DNA from: Physella acuta
Lineage: Eukaryota; Mollusca; Gastropoda; Physidae
Assembly: GCF_028476545.1 (NCBI RefSeq)
Contig: NW_026733059.1
Coordinates: 36,001 to 100,000 of the forward strand
DNA: 64,000 nucleotides
Reading direction: 5' to 3'
Shown: in pieces, positions 25,001 through 37,535 of the stretch
Numbering within the stretch: the first letter of the stretch is position 1
Layout: each line of letters starts with the position of its first letter
Notes under the pieces: generated by a model
What the model was told of the DNA's origin: nothing
Database searches by the model: none
Seen by the model: the letters and a program-made list of their open reading frames with translations, nothing else
Position numbers and translations under genes: made by a program

Positions 25001-25487
25001 ATTTCCGGTAATCACAACACAGTCTTATCTCCCCTGACTTCTTTTTTACCACTACTATCGGTGCCGCATACGGGCTCGTGCTGGTTGTAATAATTCCCTT
25101 TTTTAGTAGATCGTTCAGGTGTGCTTTCACCTCCGAGTAGTGACTCGGTGGTAATCTTCGATAAGGTTGCGCCACCGGCCTGTCTTGTAGTAAGGGTATC
25201 TGGTGTTTGATTACTTCCGTGTAACCCAAATCACCCTCGTACGAGGCAAATATATCCCTGTACTTATTCAACAATTCATTTAGTTTTGGGTCCTCAGTTT
25301 CCGGGAATGTATATGATCGGCCATCCTCTTTCTTCACCTCGGCCGTCACATTGACCGACCTAATTGTTACTTCATTACTGCTGGTATTGCTCAGTTCGAT
25401 GCACTGTGCCGACCTTAGTACCTCGACGTTCTGTGGTACTCCTACCAGAGTATTAGGCGGTATAAAAAATTTCCTCATCCAAAACAT
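22077..25487 (-). CDS. pol: Pol: reverse transcriptase, RNase H, integrase (LTR element)
   Basis: An 1136-codon frame. The reverse transcriptase spans roughly residues 95-310, with the YLDD active-site motif near 256-259 and the MPFGLTNAPATF block before it. RNase H spans roughly 400-530 and includes the EIDASSKGLGAVLSQ-type start and the YTDNNPL block. The integrase has an HHCC zinc domain near 640-700, a D,D,E core near 715-870 (MDFTSLE, HSDQGRAFES and NPKGNGQCERFN stretches) and a GPF-like C-terminal module. The domain order is that of Ty3/Gypsy. It belongs to the element at 21201-27926 and acts in its replication and integration, not in host metabolism. Confidence 0.95.
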   Translation of the reverse strand: MFWMRKFFIPPNTLVGVPQNVEVLRSAQCIELSNTSSNEVTIRSVNVTAEVKKEDGRSYTFPETEDPKLNELLNKYRDIFASYEGDLGYTEVIKHQIPLLQDRPVAQPYRRLPPSHYSEVKAHLNDLLKKGIITTSTSPYAAPIVVVKKKSGEIRLCCDYRKLNNITRRDAFPLPRIDECLDALGGARFFSTLDLASGYHQVAMHPNDQHKTAFISPLGLYEWTRMPFGLTNAPATFQRVMQSAMSDFLFQIMLVYLDDILVYSKTWEDHLKRLEQVFLRLREIGVKLNPDKCCFGLKSVHFLGYVISSDGIATDPDKIAAVKEWKQPTTTVEVRSFLGFASYYRKFVPGFAKIAAPLHDLVNKMTKKHSKEKKKGKTQLIGELWTDECMNSFKLLKKALTEAPILGYADFDKPFRLEIDASSKGLGAVLSQQQKQGFRVIAYASRALKGSERNMTNYSAMKLELLTLKWAVTEKFRDYLLGAKCVVYTDNNPLSHLKTAKLGSIEQRWAAELALFDLEIKYRPGRSNGNADALSRNPYERPGDEEETLTGICEVRASTDIPHGVQVMQNGQTGVEHISTEPEHMDSSDFNCLNHKKIRDAQRTDSGLQPLLKYVQEQKFPGRREREQFGRETKKILSQWDRLSIEDGVLMRRIHDQIDGTIHQVVVPGQLREEVLRLAHDRAGHQGQDRTHKILRRRCYWPNMEMEVKRHCEACVRCQHAKMPAVKLRQPSGHLLATKPLEIVAMDFTSLEQSSDGTEHVLVMTDVFTKWTVAVSTRDQTAKTVAKVLIEHWFIKYGIPRQLHSDQGRAFESEVINQLCSHYGINKSRTTTFNPKGNGQCERFNRSMHDLLRTLEPEQKKRWPDFLPELVYLYNCTPHATTGFAPHRLLFGREARLPLDLFLGKRESMTGSYTALEYVNEHMRRIREMYRVVQERLEHEARRREPPVQTKDPPLKLNDRVLLRSHPLGRNKIHDLWGQEIWQVVEMPKVAGGPFKIRPIDHAKPDRWANIAQLKKYWNRQEEQLHTEKPKTIREPETITEIHIPIPEPYHHQQNNRDTQVEDNGNKEDPVPSRSRETVDHQISGPRRSLRNRRKTKFFVSNHQVFHGRAGMRTDGSKSYKSELVKAPNEKGGCEF

Positions 25488-26208
25488 TTGCCACTAATCC
25501 TTGAACTAGTCCATTTTCCGCTGATGTGTATGTCCGCAGTAACACGACGCCTGCCCTCAGTGCGGCGCCACATGGTTCTATCATCACATCACCATTCACG
25601 CTTCTATCACCAATTTGTAATGTGATTGCCTTGACCGTGTTTGCCGGGACTGCTGTCCTTCCTCTGGTCTTGGCAAACCTGGCCAACTTGGATCCCCGAC
25701 CTGGTGTGGTCGATCCGACAATATTTGGAAGAAATTCTGGCAACTGGCCAAGAATATTCATGCCCAACAGGCAAGGTATATTTGACACATTTGTCTCTAG
25801 GTTGTGTTTCGTAACGAACACCCCAACCTGCTTCAACCTATGTCCTGCCACCACGACATCCGCCAGAAAATAACCACAGTATGGAATGGTTAGTCCATTA
25901 GCTGCCGTCAGGCGCATGCATGTGTCAGACCTCAACCTATGGTCTTTTCCTTTCATCCATTTGGTGTAAAAATTTTCCGTGATTGTCGTCACCTGGGAGC
26001 CTGTATCCACAATTGCCTTCACCGCGATGTCCCCAATCGTAATCACCATTTCTGGACAGACTCCCATCATTTTGCTTCTTGGGCCATACCCTCGCCCCTC
26101 TGTAGCCTGGCCCTGCCTTACAGAGGACGACCGTTTCCCTGGCAATACCGTGCCATATGTCCGGGTTGTGAACAAGACAAACAAATTGGTCGACCGTCGG
26201 CCGTCCAT
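25453..26208 (-). CDS. Retropepsin-like protease region (LTR element)
   Basis: A 251-codon frame that overlaps the gag frame upstream and the pol frame downstream. It contains the aspartic protease active-site triplet DTGS near residue 67 and the downstream LLGMNILG block that forms the protease fold's second conserved segment. The first part has no separate domain I can name. In this family the protease is made as part of a gag-pol product by read-through. The Met at the listed start may not be used. Confidence 0.85.
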   Translation of the reverse strand: MDGRRSTNLFVLFTTRTYGTVLPGKRSSSVRQGQATEGRGYGPRSKMMGVCPEMVITIGDIAVKAIVDTGSQVTTITENFYTKWMKGKDHRLRSDTCMRLTAANGLTIPYCGYFLADVVVAGHRLKQVGVFVTKHNLETNVSNIPCLLGMNILGQLPEFLPNIVGSTTPGRGSKLARFAKTRGRTAVPANTVKAITLQIGDRSVNGDVMIEPCGAALRAGVVLLRTYTSAENGLVQGLVANVLDEEIFYTA

Positions 26209-27011
26209 TGGAGTGATGGCTTGGCAGGACGCGGCCGTCCAACCCGTCCCTGTTTTGTCCCGTTCTTTTCCTGATTCTCAGCTGTTGACCTGCTTTCTAA
26301 CCTCTCCAAACGTTGGTCAACCTTATCTAGGTGGGCCAACAGTTGAGCCATCATGGTCTCCATCGTGTCGGCCCCTGTGGGTGGGGATTGTCTCTGTTCA
26401 GGCACCGAGACTTTGTCCACCGAACAGTTCGATTGGTCCTCATCCTCGGACCTGCGGATCGCTGAGTTCCTGACCTGAAGGAAGGTCAACTGCGGGTCTT
26501 TGTGGACCTCCTCTTTCAACTCTCTTCTTAGGATCGGGGTTGCCAGCCCCTCAATGAAATGGTCCCTCAGTAGGCGCACATCAATGTCAGGTGTTTTGAC
26601 CTTTACCGAATCAAAGGCCCTGTTCATCCGGTGTGAGTACTCCATCACACTCTCCGCCATTCTCTGCCTTAAGCCTACGAACCCTGCTAGCAGTTGCGAT
26701 CCCGACCGTCTCTCCCCAAAGGTCTCCATAATCAGATCCAGCACCTTATCCGGATCTGATTGGATGGTTTTATCGTGGCATTTGACCTCTGCCCTAACCG
26801 TCTCTCCTATACTGCCCATCAGCAGTCTTAATCTTTCCTCTGGTGACATGCCTCTCGAGGCCCAGGCCGCTTTGACCTCTTCACTGAACCTGTTGGTTAA
26901 AGTTGGATCCCCGTCCCCGTAAAATTTGTTAATGTGGGACTCTCTGGGTAGGACCACTATATGGGTCTGCTTCTCGTCCAGAGTAGACATTTTATCCCGT
27001 AAGTAAAACAA
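26118..27011 (-). CDS. gag: Gag capsid/nucleocapsid protein (LTR element)
   Basis: A 297-codon frame that is the first after the 5' LTR. The helical capsid-like part (about residues 20-200) includes SVMEYSHRMNRAFDSV. This style resembles Ty3/Gypsy gag and the gag-derived PNMA group, though that comparison is from memory and uncertain. A CCHC zinc knuckle, CLSCSQPGHMARYC, near the C terminus is the nucleocapsid RNA-binding motif. A basic Gly/Arg/Pro-rich stretch precedes it. It would form the element's intracellular particle. Confidence 0.9.
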   Translation of the reverse strand: MFYLRDKMSTLDEKQTHIVVLPRESHINKFYGDGDPTLTNRFSEEVKAAWASRGMSPEERLRLLMGSIGETVRAEVKCHDKTIQSDPDKVLDLIMETFGERRSGSQLLAGFVGLRQRMAESVMEYSHRMNRAFDSVKVKTPDIDVRLLRDHFIEGLATPILRRELKEEVHKDPQLTFLQVRNSAIRRSEDEDQSNCSVDKVSVPEQRQSPPTGADTMETMMAQLLAHLDKVDQRLERLESRSTAENQEKNGTKQGRVGRPRPAKPSLQWTADGRPICLSCSQPGHMARYCQGNGRPL

Positions 27012-27156
27012 AAGAGTTCTTTCTTACCGTGTGTGTATGAAAAAATTTTTCCTCAATTTTCACAGTTCCTGAATGTCCGAATTCACATACACACAAAACA
27101 CAGTTATGCACAAGGTTGACTATGGGTGCCTCAACCGGCAAGTCTAGTTGAATTCA

Positions 27157-27254
27157 TCCTGCTCGCAGCGCCAAATGTGACCTTCCCCGAGTCTATCCTG
27201 CCCGACAACGCCAATTGTGACCTTCCCCGAGTCTACCCTGCTCGCAGCGCCAAA
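27157..27254 (-). other. Primer-binding site region with duplicated LTR end
   Basis: Directly next to the 5' LTR the plus strand reads CCCTGCTCGCAGCGCCA then AA and TGTGAC. CCTGCTCGCAGCGCCA matches the 3' end expected of a serine-type tRNA (acceptor GCTGCGA, discriminator G, CCA), so the minus strand is the primer site. The same site occurs a second time at 27157-27173. A 40-bp copy of the LTR terminus (27176-27215) and a hybrid unit (27216-27254) lie between the two. The LTR end TGTGACCTTCCCCGAGTCTA is therefore present three times, at 27176, 27216 and 27255. The tRNA identity is from memory of serine tRNA sequences. Confidence 0.8.
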
Positions 27255-28610
<1,356 letters not shown>

Positions 28611-29570
28611 TACACCATCTACATCATACCGCACCATCTACATCATACCGCACCTTCTACATCATACCGCACCATCTACATCAAACCGCACCATCTACAT
28701 CAAACCGCACCATCTACATCAAACCGCACCATCTACATCAAACCGCACCATCTACATCATACCGCACCATCTACATCAAACCGCACCATCTACATCAAAC
28801 CGCACCATCTACATCAAACCGCACCATCTACATCAAACCGCACCATCTATATCACACCACACCATCTACATCAAACAGCACCATCTACATCATACCGCAC
28901 CATCTACATCATACCGCACCATCTACATCAAACCGCACCATCTACATCAAACCGCACCCTCTACATCAAACCGCACCCTCTACATCATACCGCACCATCT
29001 ACATCATACCGCACCATTTACATCATACCGCACCATCTACATCATACCCCACCATCTACATCATACCGCACCATCTACATCATACCCCACCATCTACATC
29101 ATACCGCACCATCTACATCAAACCGCACCATCTACATCAAACCGCACCATCTACATCAAACCGCACCCTCTACATCAAACCGCACCCTCTATATCATACC
29201 GCACCATCTACATCATACCGCACCATCTACATCATACCGCACCATCTACATCATACCGCACCATCTACATCACACCGCATCATCTACATCATACTTCACC
29301 ATCTACATCACACCGCACCATCTACATCATACCGCACCATCTACATCATACCGCACCATCTACATCACACCACACCATCTACATCACACCGCACCATCTA
29401 CATCATACCGCACCATCTACATCATACCGCACCATCTACATCATACCGCACCATCTACATCATACCGCACCATCTACATCATACCGCACCATCTACATCA
29501 TACCGCACCATCTACATCATACCACACCATCTACATCACACCGCACCATCTACATTATACCGCACCATCG
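28611..29570. repeat. Minisatellite, 19-bp unit, about 50 copies
   Basis: The unit ACATCATACCGCACCATCT alternates with an ACATCAAACCG variant. The two variants come in blocks, showing local homogenisation. The 19-bp period with no stop in any plus frame produces open frames of more than 340 codons in two frames that spell the same peptide out of register. This is an artefact of the array. Confidence 0.95.
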
Positions 29571-31479
29571 TCGAATAGGCTAACTATAAAAATTAATCCA
29601 CATTTTTCACGGTACGCGCTGACGAAGACGTGAGGTTGAAACGTCAGTTATATAAATAACTCCCGATGTTATTTATAACATGTAAGTGTTTTTCGCCACA
29701 GAAATCTGGCGCTTGTTGTGACGAAATGTAAAAGCTCTGAACACACATTGCCGATATAAGCCTCGGGCGAGGTCCCATCGCCTTACGCTACTGTTGGACG
29801 TTATCGATCAGAGTAATCGATAACTGATCGATGCCTGATGATGAGGGTTATCGTAGACGTGTTCCGCATGAGTTTGGCCGTCGTGTGACAACACTGTGTG
29901 TCACGTGGTTCCCGTAGGGGGGTTGTCGTTCAGCGATGCTAGCGTTACTGCGGGGTCCGATAAAGCCGTCATCACATTGAGTGCGATCTTGTGTTTATGG
30001 GTGGTTCACATTCGGAACAGATTTTGCGTACGCGTGTCACAATTTAAACAGATTTTGTGTAGGCTACGTGATTTACAGTTTTAATAGAATTTCTAAGCTT
30101 ATTTTACAATTCCAACAGAACTATTTTCAAATTGTTAAAGAAAATATTTATTTACAATAAAACGCATTGCTAAAATGAGTTTTCAGGTTTCTGTTTTTCT
30201 CTCGTTGCTCTGTTAACTTTTACTGTTGTTGTTTTGTTTTTGTTTGTTTTGGGTGTTTTTTTTTTCGATGATATTTTCGTATTGAAAATAAATGTAGTTA
30301 GAATGATTGATTTTCCACATACTTTGTTTTCGTGATTAAGAAGAAACGAGTATTGCGAAGAAAAAATTTAAATTTGGTTGAACGCTGTTTAAAATCTTCT
30401 AGAGAAGTAAAATATTCTAATCGATGGATAAGTAATTTAAATCGAGGTGCAATTTTAACTCAGCGTCGTCCATCGGTAAAATTAATTTAATTAGCACATA
30501 ATTTACTGTAATTTCTCTAGCTTTGCACTTAACCAATTTACCTTAATGGTAGAGAATGTAGCACTATAAAGAAAGGATGTTGAATTGGTCTTGGATTTGT
30601 AGTGCGAGATTAAATATAGAGCAATAGTGTTCTGACTTAAGGTAAACTTCAGCATTTCATTTCTCTGCGTCGTGTGCTACTTTTTTTTTGGTATTTCTCT
30701 CGTTGTTACTTACTTTTTTTTTAATCTGATACTCTGGAAATTATAAAACAAGTGCACATATACTCACACACACACATGAACATGTTTACAAGTCCACGCA
30801 TACACACAGACACGCGTGCAAACTGCACGCACCCCTACCACGCTCATGCAAGCGAACTAAAGCGTTGACAACTCATACATAGACTTAAACTTAAAAAAAA
30901 AAAAACTACAGAATTTGTCATCAAAAACTTTGATTAAAAATGAGTTAACCGTCATTCAGCCTCTAACATTCCAAGTCCAGCCACAAAAAAGTTAGTAAAA
31001 TTGTTCGAGACGGCCCTCACATTGACAAAAAAAAACAGTGCCCCAACAATTGGCGCACGCCGCCAGGGAGAGCATTATAGCTGAAGCTATGATTTGTACA
31101 CTCACACCCCGGACATTTCTGCACCCGAAACGTCACGAGCAAATTGATATCTTCACGTATAGGCCTACTGAATTATCGTTCCTTGACGCTAGGGTTGTCT
31201 GCCCTTCTCGTGATTGTTTTATTTGCATTTATTGGCAAGATGAAAATATCTTTTTTTCCTAACTTTGTAAAGGTATGTAGAGATATGTATCCCATTCAAT
31301 TAAGTATAGGGAGCAGTGTATCTATGTAGCTATAGTTTAGGGGTAGACTTTATTTGGGCCCGGTTCGCTTGTAGTTTTTGTTTTTGAATGAAATATCCCG
31401 GGCATGCGAGGCTCCTTAACTGTGGACAGCAACCCCGTCTAGGAGAGAACTCTAAAATCAAACAACTTCTGTCTTGTAG
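29571..31479. other. No gene seen; contains one GAAACGTC repeat motif
   Basis: CTGACGAAGACGTGAGG followed by TTGAAACGTCAG at about 29609-29639 matches an interspersed motif also seen near 41827 and 60330. The rest is unique-looking AT-rich DNA with a CA-rich patch near 30760-30840. No exon is supported. Confidence 0.45.
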
Positions 31480-31586
31480 TTTGTTCTTGTCAGTGCGCAC
31501 GGTAAATCTATGGAGTGGGGTTCAGTGAATGCGTACATGAAGCTGGTGGAGTTCGGTGACGTTAAAAAAAAAGTTGAGAACCACTG
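31480..31586. mobile_element. Charlie-type hAT end fragment
   Basis: The right terminus TTGAGAACCACTG is the reverse of CAGTGGTTCTCAA, the hAT-Charlie end. It is preceded by a T/A-run and subterminal DNA. I find no left terminus and no 8-bp repeat of TCTTAGAG upstream, so this is a one-ended fragment. Confidence 0.55.
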
Positions 31587-32303
31587 TCTTAGAGTAAGTG
31601 GTATCACAATACGTGTAGACGATTGCGATAAAGGTGACATAATCAGCTAATGAGATACATTTCCTACACTTTTTTTAACGAATGCGACTTGGAAATAGGC
31701 CTACATACAGAAATACAACAATTACACAGTTATGTCGCAAAAGCATTACTTTGATTCAACCAAACATACAGATGCTTTATTTATACTTGTCTCTTTCGTC
31801 AAAAACGCAAAATCAAAAGTTCTACCCAATGGGCTAAGATCAGATTTACATCAAATATTAAAGGCAAGGTTTCTGGCTACAATTAATTTGGGTTGGTTAT
31901 TTTAATTGTGTGTCTCGTACTATTAAAAGGCAAATTGTTCCTTTCTTTTTAATAAGCATCATAATGCAGTTTCTATTAATTTACGTAATAAGCATCAGTA
32001 AACATGAATCCAAGAATTAAACTACCGAGAGCGGGACGGGGGGGGGGGAACAAATCCAATCGAGGAAAATGTAGACGAGCCAAAAAAAGGCTAACATTCA
32101 AACAAGACAACAAAACAATAACGGCGACATTTCTAGTCAGCTTTTTTGGTAGAGGGGAAGGGGACGGATGAAAGAAAGATTTCCTTGATTGGGTGGGGGG
32201 AGGGGGTAAGAGAATAGTTCCAGCCCGCTCAATGACGAGGTAATGGCATGGAACATGGCGTCCCGGAGATAGAACATTGAGGGGAGAGGCAGGCAATCTT
32301 GGG
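31587..32303. other. No gene seen
   Basis: AT-rich DNA with a G-run at about 32039. Nothing was recognised. Confidence 0.5.
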
Positions 32304-33127
32304 CTCAGTGGAACTGGTCAAAGGGGTCAGTTTAACTGGTCATTGGGGTCAGTTGAATTAATCATTGGGGTCGGTGGAAGTGGTCAATGGGGTCAGTGGA
32401 GCTGGTTAAAGAGGTCAGTGGAAGTGGTCAGTGGGGTCAGTTGAACTGGTCAAATGAGTCAGTGGAACTGGTCAAAGGGGTCAGTGGAACTGGTCAAATG
32501 GGTCAGTGGAACTGGTCAAAGGGGTCAGTTGAACTGGTCATTGGGGTCAGTTGAACTGGTCATTGGGGTCAGTTGAACTGGTCAAAGGGGTCAGTTAAAC
32601 TGGTCAAATGAGTCAGTGGAACTGGTCAATGGGGTCAGTGGAAGTGGTCAAAGGTGTCAGTGGAAGTGGTCAGTGGAAATGGTCAAATGGGTCAGTGGAA
32701 CTGGTTATTGGGATCGGTGCAAGTGGTCAAAGGCGTCAGTGGAACTGGTCAAAGGTGTCAGTGGAACTGGTCAAAGGTGTCAGTGGAACTGGTCAAAGGT
32801 GTCAGTGGAACTGGTCAAAGGTGTCAGTGGAACTGGTCAAAGGTGTCAGTGGAACTGGTCAAAGGTGTCAGTGGAACTGGTCATTGGGGGTCAGTGGAAA
32901 TGGTCAAATGGGTCAGTGGAAATGGTCAAATGGGTCAGTGGAAATGGTCAAATGGGTCAGTGGAAATGGTCAAATGGGTCAGTGGAACTGGTCAAAGGTG
33001 TCAGTGGAACTGGTTATTGGGATCGGTGGAAGTGGTCAATGGGATCGGTGCAAGTGGTCAATGGGATCGGTGCAAGTGGTCAAAGGGGTCAGTGGAACTG
33101 GTCAAAGGGTTCAGTGGGACTGGTCAA
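32304..33127. repeat. Minisatellite, 22-bp unit, about 37 copies
   Basis: The unit GGTCAAAGGTGTCAGTGGAA (plus CT) has AATGG, TTGGG and AAGTGG variants. Spacing is 22 bp in the uniform centre (for example 32769, 32791, 32813). The central block (32740-32880) is the most uniform and the edges are degenerate. It is open in all three plus frames, giving Val/Ser/Gly/Trp/Gln open frames that are artefacts. Confidence 0.95.
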
Positions 33128-33683
33128 GCTGGAAATCTCGCTAGGTCTAGAGATTTGCCTGAAGATAGGTCAACTTGCACGTTTTCTGTTGCCCGTTAGG
33201 TCAGTCAAGATTGGCCAAAGTACCCGATTATTGATCACGCCAGGCATTTAAAAAACTTTTCTTGAAGGTTTTAATCGGTGCGTAAAAACATCTCACACAG
33301 CTATCTTCACTTAATTAAATCATTATTACGCAATCTGTTCAATTGTTTTATAAACATTTAACATTTCTGTTTTATAAAAAAAACGTGTTACCATCTTCTT
33401 GCGAAATATCTTCATCGGAAAATTATTAAATATGGGTTTTTCAACAGCAGTCGAAGTGGGGGGTGGGGGGAATGACTGACGACGTCACGGCAAGTTCTTA
33501 AGGCCAATCAATATTTATAATAAAGTATAAAGCTGAGATTAATATTTAATCTATAATCATAAATTTGTTGGAGACATTATTTTATTTTATGGTCCATTAA
33601 AAATAACTTGACAGACTTTTTCGTCGTGTGAAAATGTGATTGGTTGGAAAAATCACGTGACAATTTTTACGATGTCCCTGTTA

Positions 33684-33732
<49 letters not shown>

Positions 33733-34209
33733 CTCTTCTGGGAGCCGTTAGAAAACAAGCTGCAAGCGCCTCCCTGCAATCCCCTCTCTTTCTCTCTATC
33801 ACTATCACTACCACCCCCACCCCACCCCCACATTGTCTGGTGAGCTGTGGTCACGCTGTTTACATTTTACAATCATAGAGACGGGTTTGGTGACGGCTAT
33901 TAAGGGGCAGATAATTTAGTTTGAAACTATTTTAAACTTAGAGGAGGTAACTAAGAGGAGGCTGCTTTCACGTGGGGGGGGGGGAGGGGGGTTTAGTGTT
34001 TTTAAGCAAATATTTTCAGTGGCAGCATTGGTACTGTCGAATTCACAAATTATAAATGACTGAAAAGTAGAAAAAAAAATAACTAAATAGCGGCGTATGA
34101 TACGCAGCGGGTCGGCTCGTAGTTTATAATTTATAATTTTTTTCGCAACCTGGCTTAGTTTAGTTTTAGACAAGAAATTTATTTAACAAAAATGTCCGGT
34201 TGACAGGGG
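33128..34209. other. No gene seen; (TA)n at 33688-33729
   Basis: Contains the (TA)n tract and a G-run at about 33975-33990. Nothing else was recognised. Confidence 0.5.
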
Positions 34210-34347
34210 TTATCATCATCATCTTCATCATCTTTTCTCAAAACCCATCGGGCAGATGAAGTAGAGTTCATCTGTTTCAATGACCTCGGTATACAACGGG
34301 ATAAGTTCGGCACTATGTTCTGCTTTTGGCTCTACCACGCCGCCCCC
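34210..34347 (-). mobile_element. SINE family 1 copy with internal deletion
   Basis: The body matches 2869-2955 (GCAGATGAAGTAGAGTTCAT, GACCTCGGTATACAACGGGA). The family's (ATC)n tail is at 34210-34236. The middle is missing, and only a short piece of the tRNA-like head remains (CTCTACCACGCCGCCCC). Confidence 0.7.
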
Positions 34348-34934
34348 TATATAAAAGAGTTAAAAATTCCCCCCCCCCCACTTGGTACCTCCATAAACAT
34401 ACCACTCTTGTTCTCCTTCTTTCTCTTTCTCTCTTTGCTCCTTTTCTCCTCCCGATCTCTAACTCTTTCCTCTCTCTCTTTCACTCCCTCTCTCTGTCCC
34501 TCTTCCGCCTTTCCCCTCTCTCTCCCTTCCCTCCCTCGTCCTCTCCCTCTCTTTCTTTTTCTATACAAGCCGTCGTTGTTCGCGTTATAAAGTACAATAA
34601 CATTTCTAAGAGAGAGAGAAAAAAACGTCCTTAAGACGACATAGAAGATGAAGCCAGCCTGAATTAGAAAATATAATAAAGGAAACTAAAAACCAACCTT
34701 TTTTTTTACTCGACCATAGGTCTTGGTTAAACAAATAATTGAAAATTTACAAAGCTGTGTTTTACAATCTCTATATTAAAACTCATAAAGCTGAACTTTT
34801 GAAAACAAAATCTACTGAAAGAATGAAAACAAAATAACCTTATCGATTTAATGCTGCAACAATCTTATTTCTAATCAGCTTTTAAACTAAACACAATCAA
34901 CTTTGATATGTACAACAATCTATGATTTAAATCT
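34348..34934. other. No gene seen; C/T-rich tract
   Basis: A C-run at about 34370-34379 and a pyrimidine-rich CTCTTTC stretch from 34400 to 34562. Open frames here are low complexity. Confidence 0.5.
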
Positions 34935-35735
34935 TTTGGCGCTGCCCATGTGTAAGCGCTTCTCTGTCGAATTCTTACAGCTGTAAGCACTGCCCGGATG
35001 AATTTCTTACATATGTAAGCACTGTCGGTTAGAATTTCTTAAATCTGAAAGCGCTGCCCATCTAAATTTGTATAGTCTGTAAGGGGCTCCGCGCCTACAT
35101 TTTAAAATCTGTACATTCATGTATGTAAGATACCTGTCCTACCACCCCCACCCCCCTACTCACCCTATACATTCATGTATGTAAGATAGTGCCCTACCAC
35201 CCCATACTCATCCTATATATTCATGTATGTAAGATAGTGCCCTACCACCCCATACTCACCCTATATATTCATGTATGTAAGATACGTGCCCTACCGCCCC
35301 ACCCCCCTACTCACCCTATATATTCATGTATGAAAGATACGTGCCCTACCGCCCCCGCCCCCCTACTCACCCTATATATTCATGTATGTAAGATACGTGC
35401 CCTATCACCCCCTACCACTCATATATATTCATATATGTAAGATAGTGCATTACCACCCCTACTCACCCTATATATTCATGTATGTAAGATAGTGGACTAC
35501 CACCCCTACTCAACCTATGTATTCATGTAAGATACGTGCACTACCACCCCCTACCTACCCTAGATATACATGTATATAAGATAGTGCCCTACCACCCCCT
35601 ACCCACACCCTACCCACCCTAGATATTCATGTATGTAAGATAGTGCCCTACAACCCCCTACTACCCCCTACCACCCCCTACCACCCCCCACCACCTCCCT
35701 ACTCACTCTATATATTCATGTATTAACATACGTGT
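34935..35735. repeat. Two adjoining degenerate minisatellites
   Basis: Positions 34935-35085 hold about four diverged units with TTCTTACATATGTAAGCACT. Positions 35130-35735 hold about 13 units of 40-45 bp built on TATATTCATGTATGTAAGAT plus a CCCTACCACCCC spacer. The ATGTAAG element is common to both, so the second may have grown out of the first. Confidence 0.85.
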
Positions 35736-37180
<1,445 letters not shown>

Positions 37181-37535
37181 CACTAGAAAAAATAAAAAAG
37201 CTCTAACCGCATTAAAAAAAAAGCCTCGAAGTCGTTTTAATTAAAATGACCAAAGACATATTTATCCTCCAAAATTAAGGATGACTGACTTATGACTTTT
37301 TCCTTTGGAGCCCCTGAGAAGCAAAGGGTTGCAGTTAGACCTCGCCGTCGAACTCTGTTTTTTTTTTTGGAAGCCCCCCCCCCCCCTTTTTATTTTTTAC
37401 CCAACATAAGCCCGGCAGCCTTTGCTTCTCCTTCATCTACCCTTCTCCGAGATTGTTTAGCCGGCCTACTTTTCTTTTCCCCTGAGGGTTCCAGTCCAAC
37501 GCTTGCCTCGCGATGGTGACCTCTACCCTTCTTTT

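Noticed and set aside
28611-29570. CRISPR-like array
   Set aside because: Units are contiguous with no unique spacers, in a eukaryotic context. The same applies to the 28-bp and 32-bp arrays.
29609-29639. Hammerhead ribozyme (CTGACGA ... GAAAC)
   Set aside because: The core words are present, but stem II does not pair in the required register and I could not find a matching stem I/III with a cleavage triplet. The copy near 41840 pairs only if shifted by one base.
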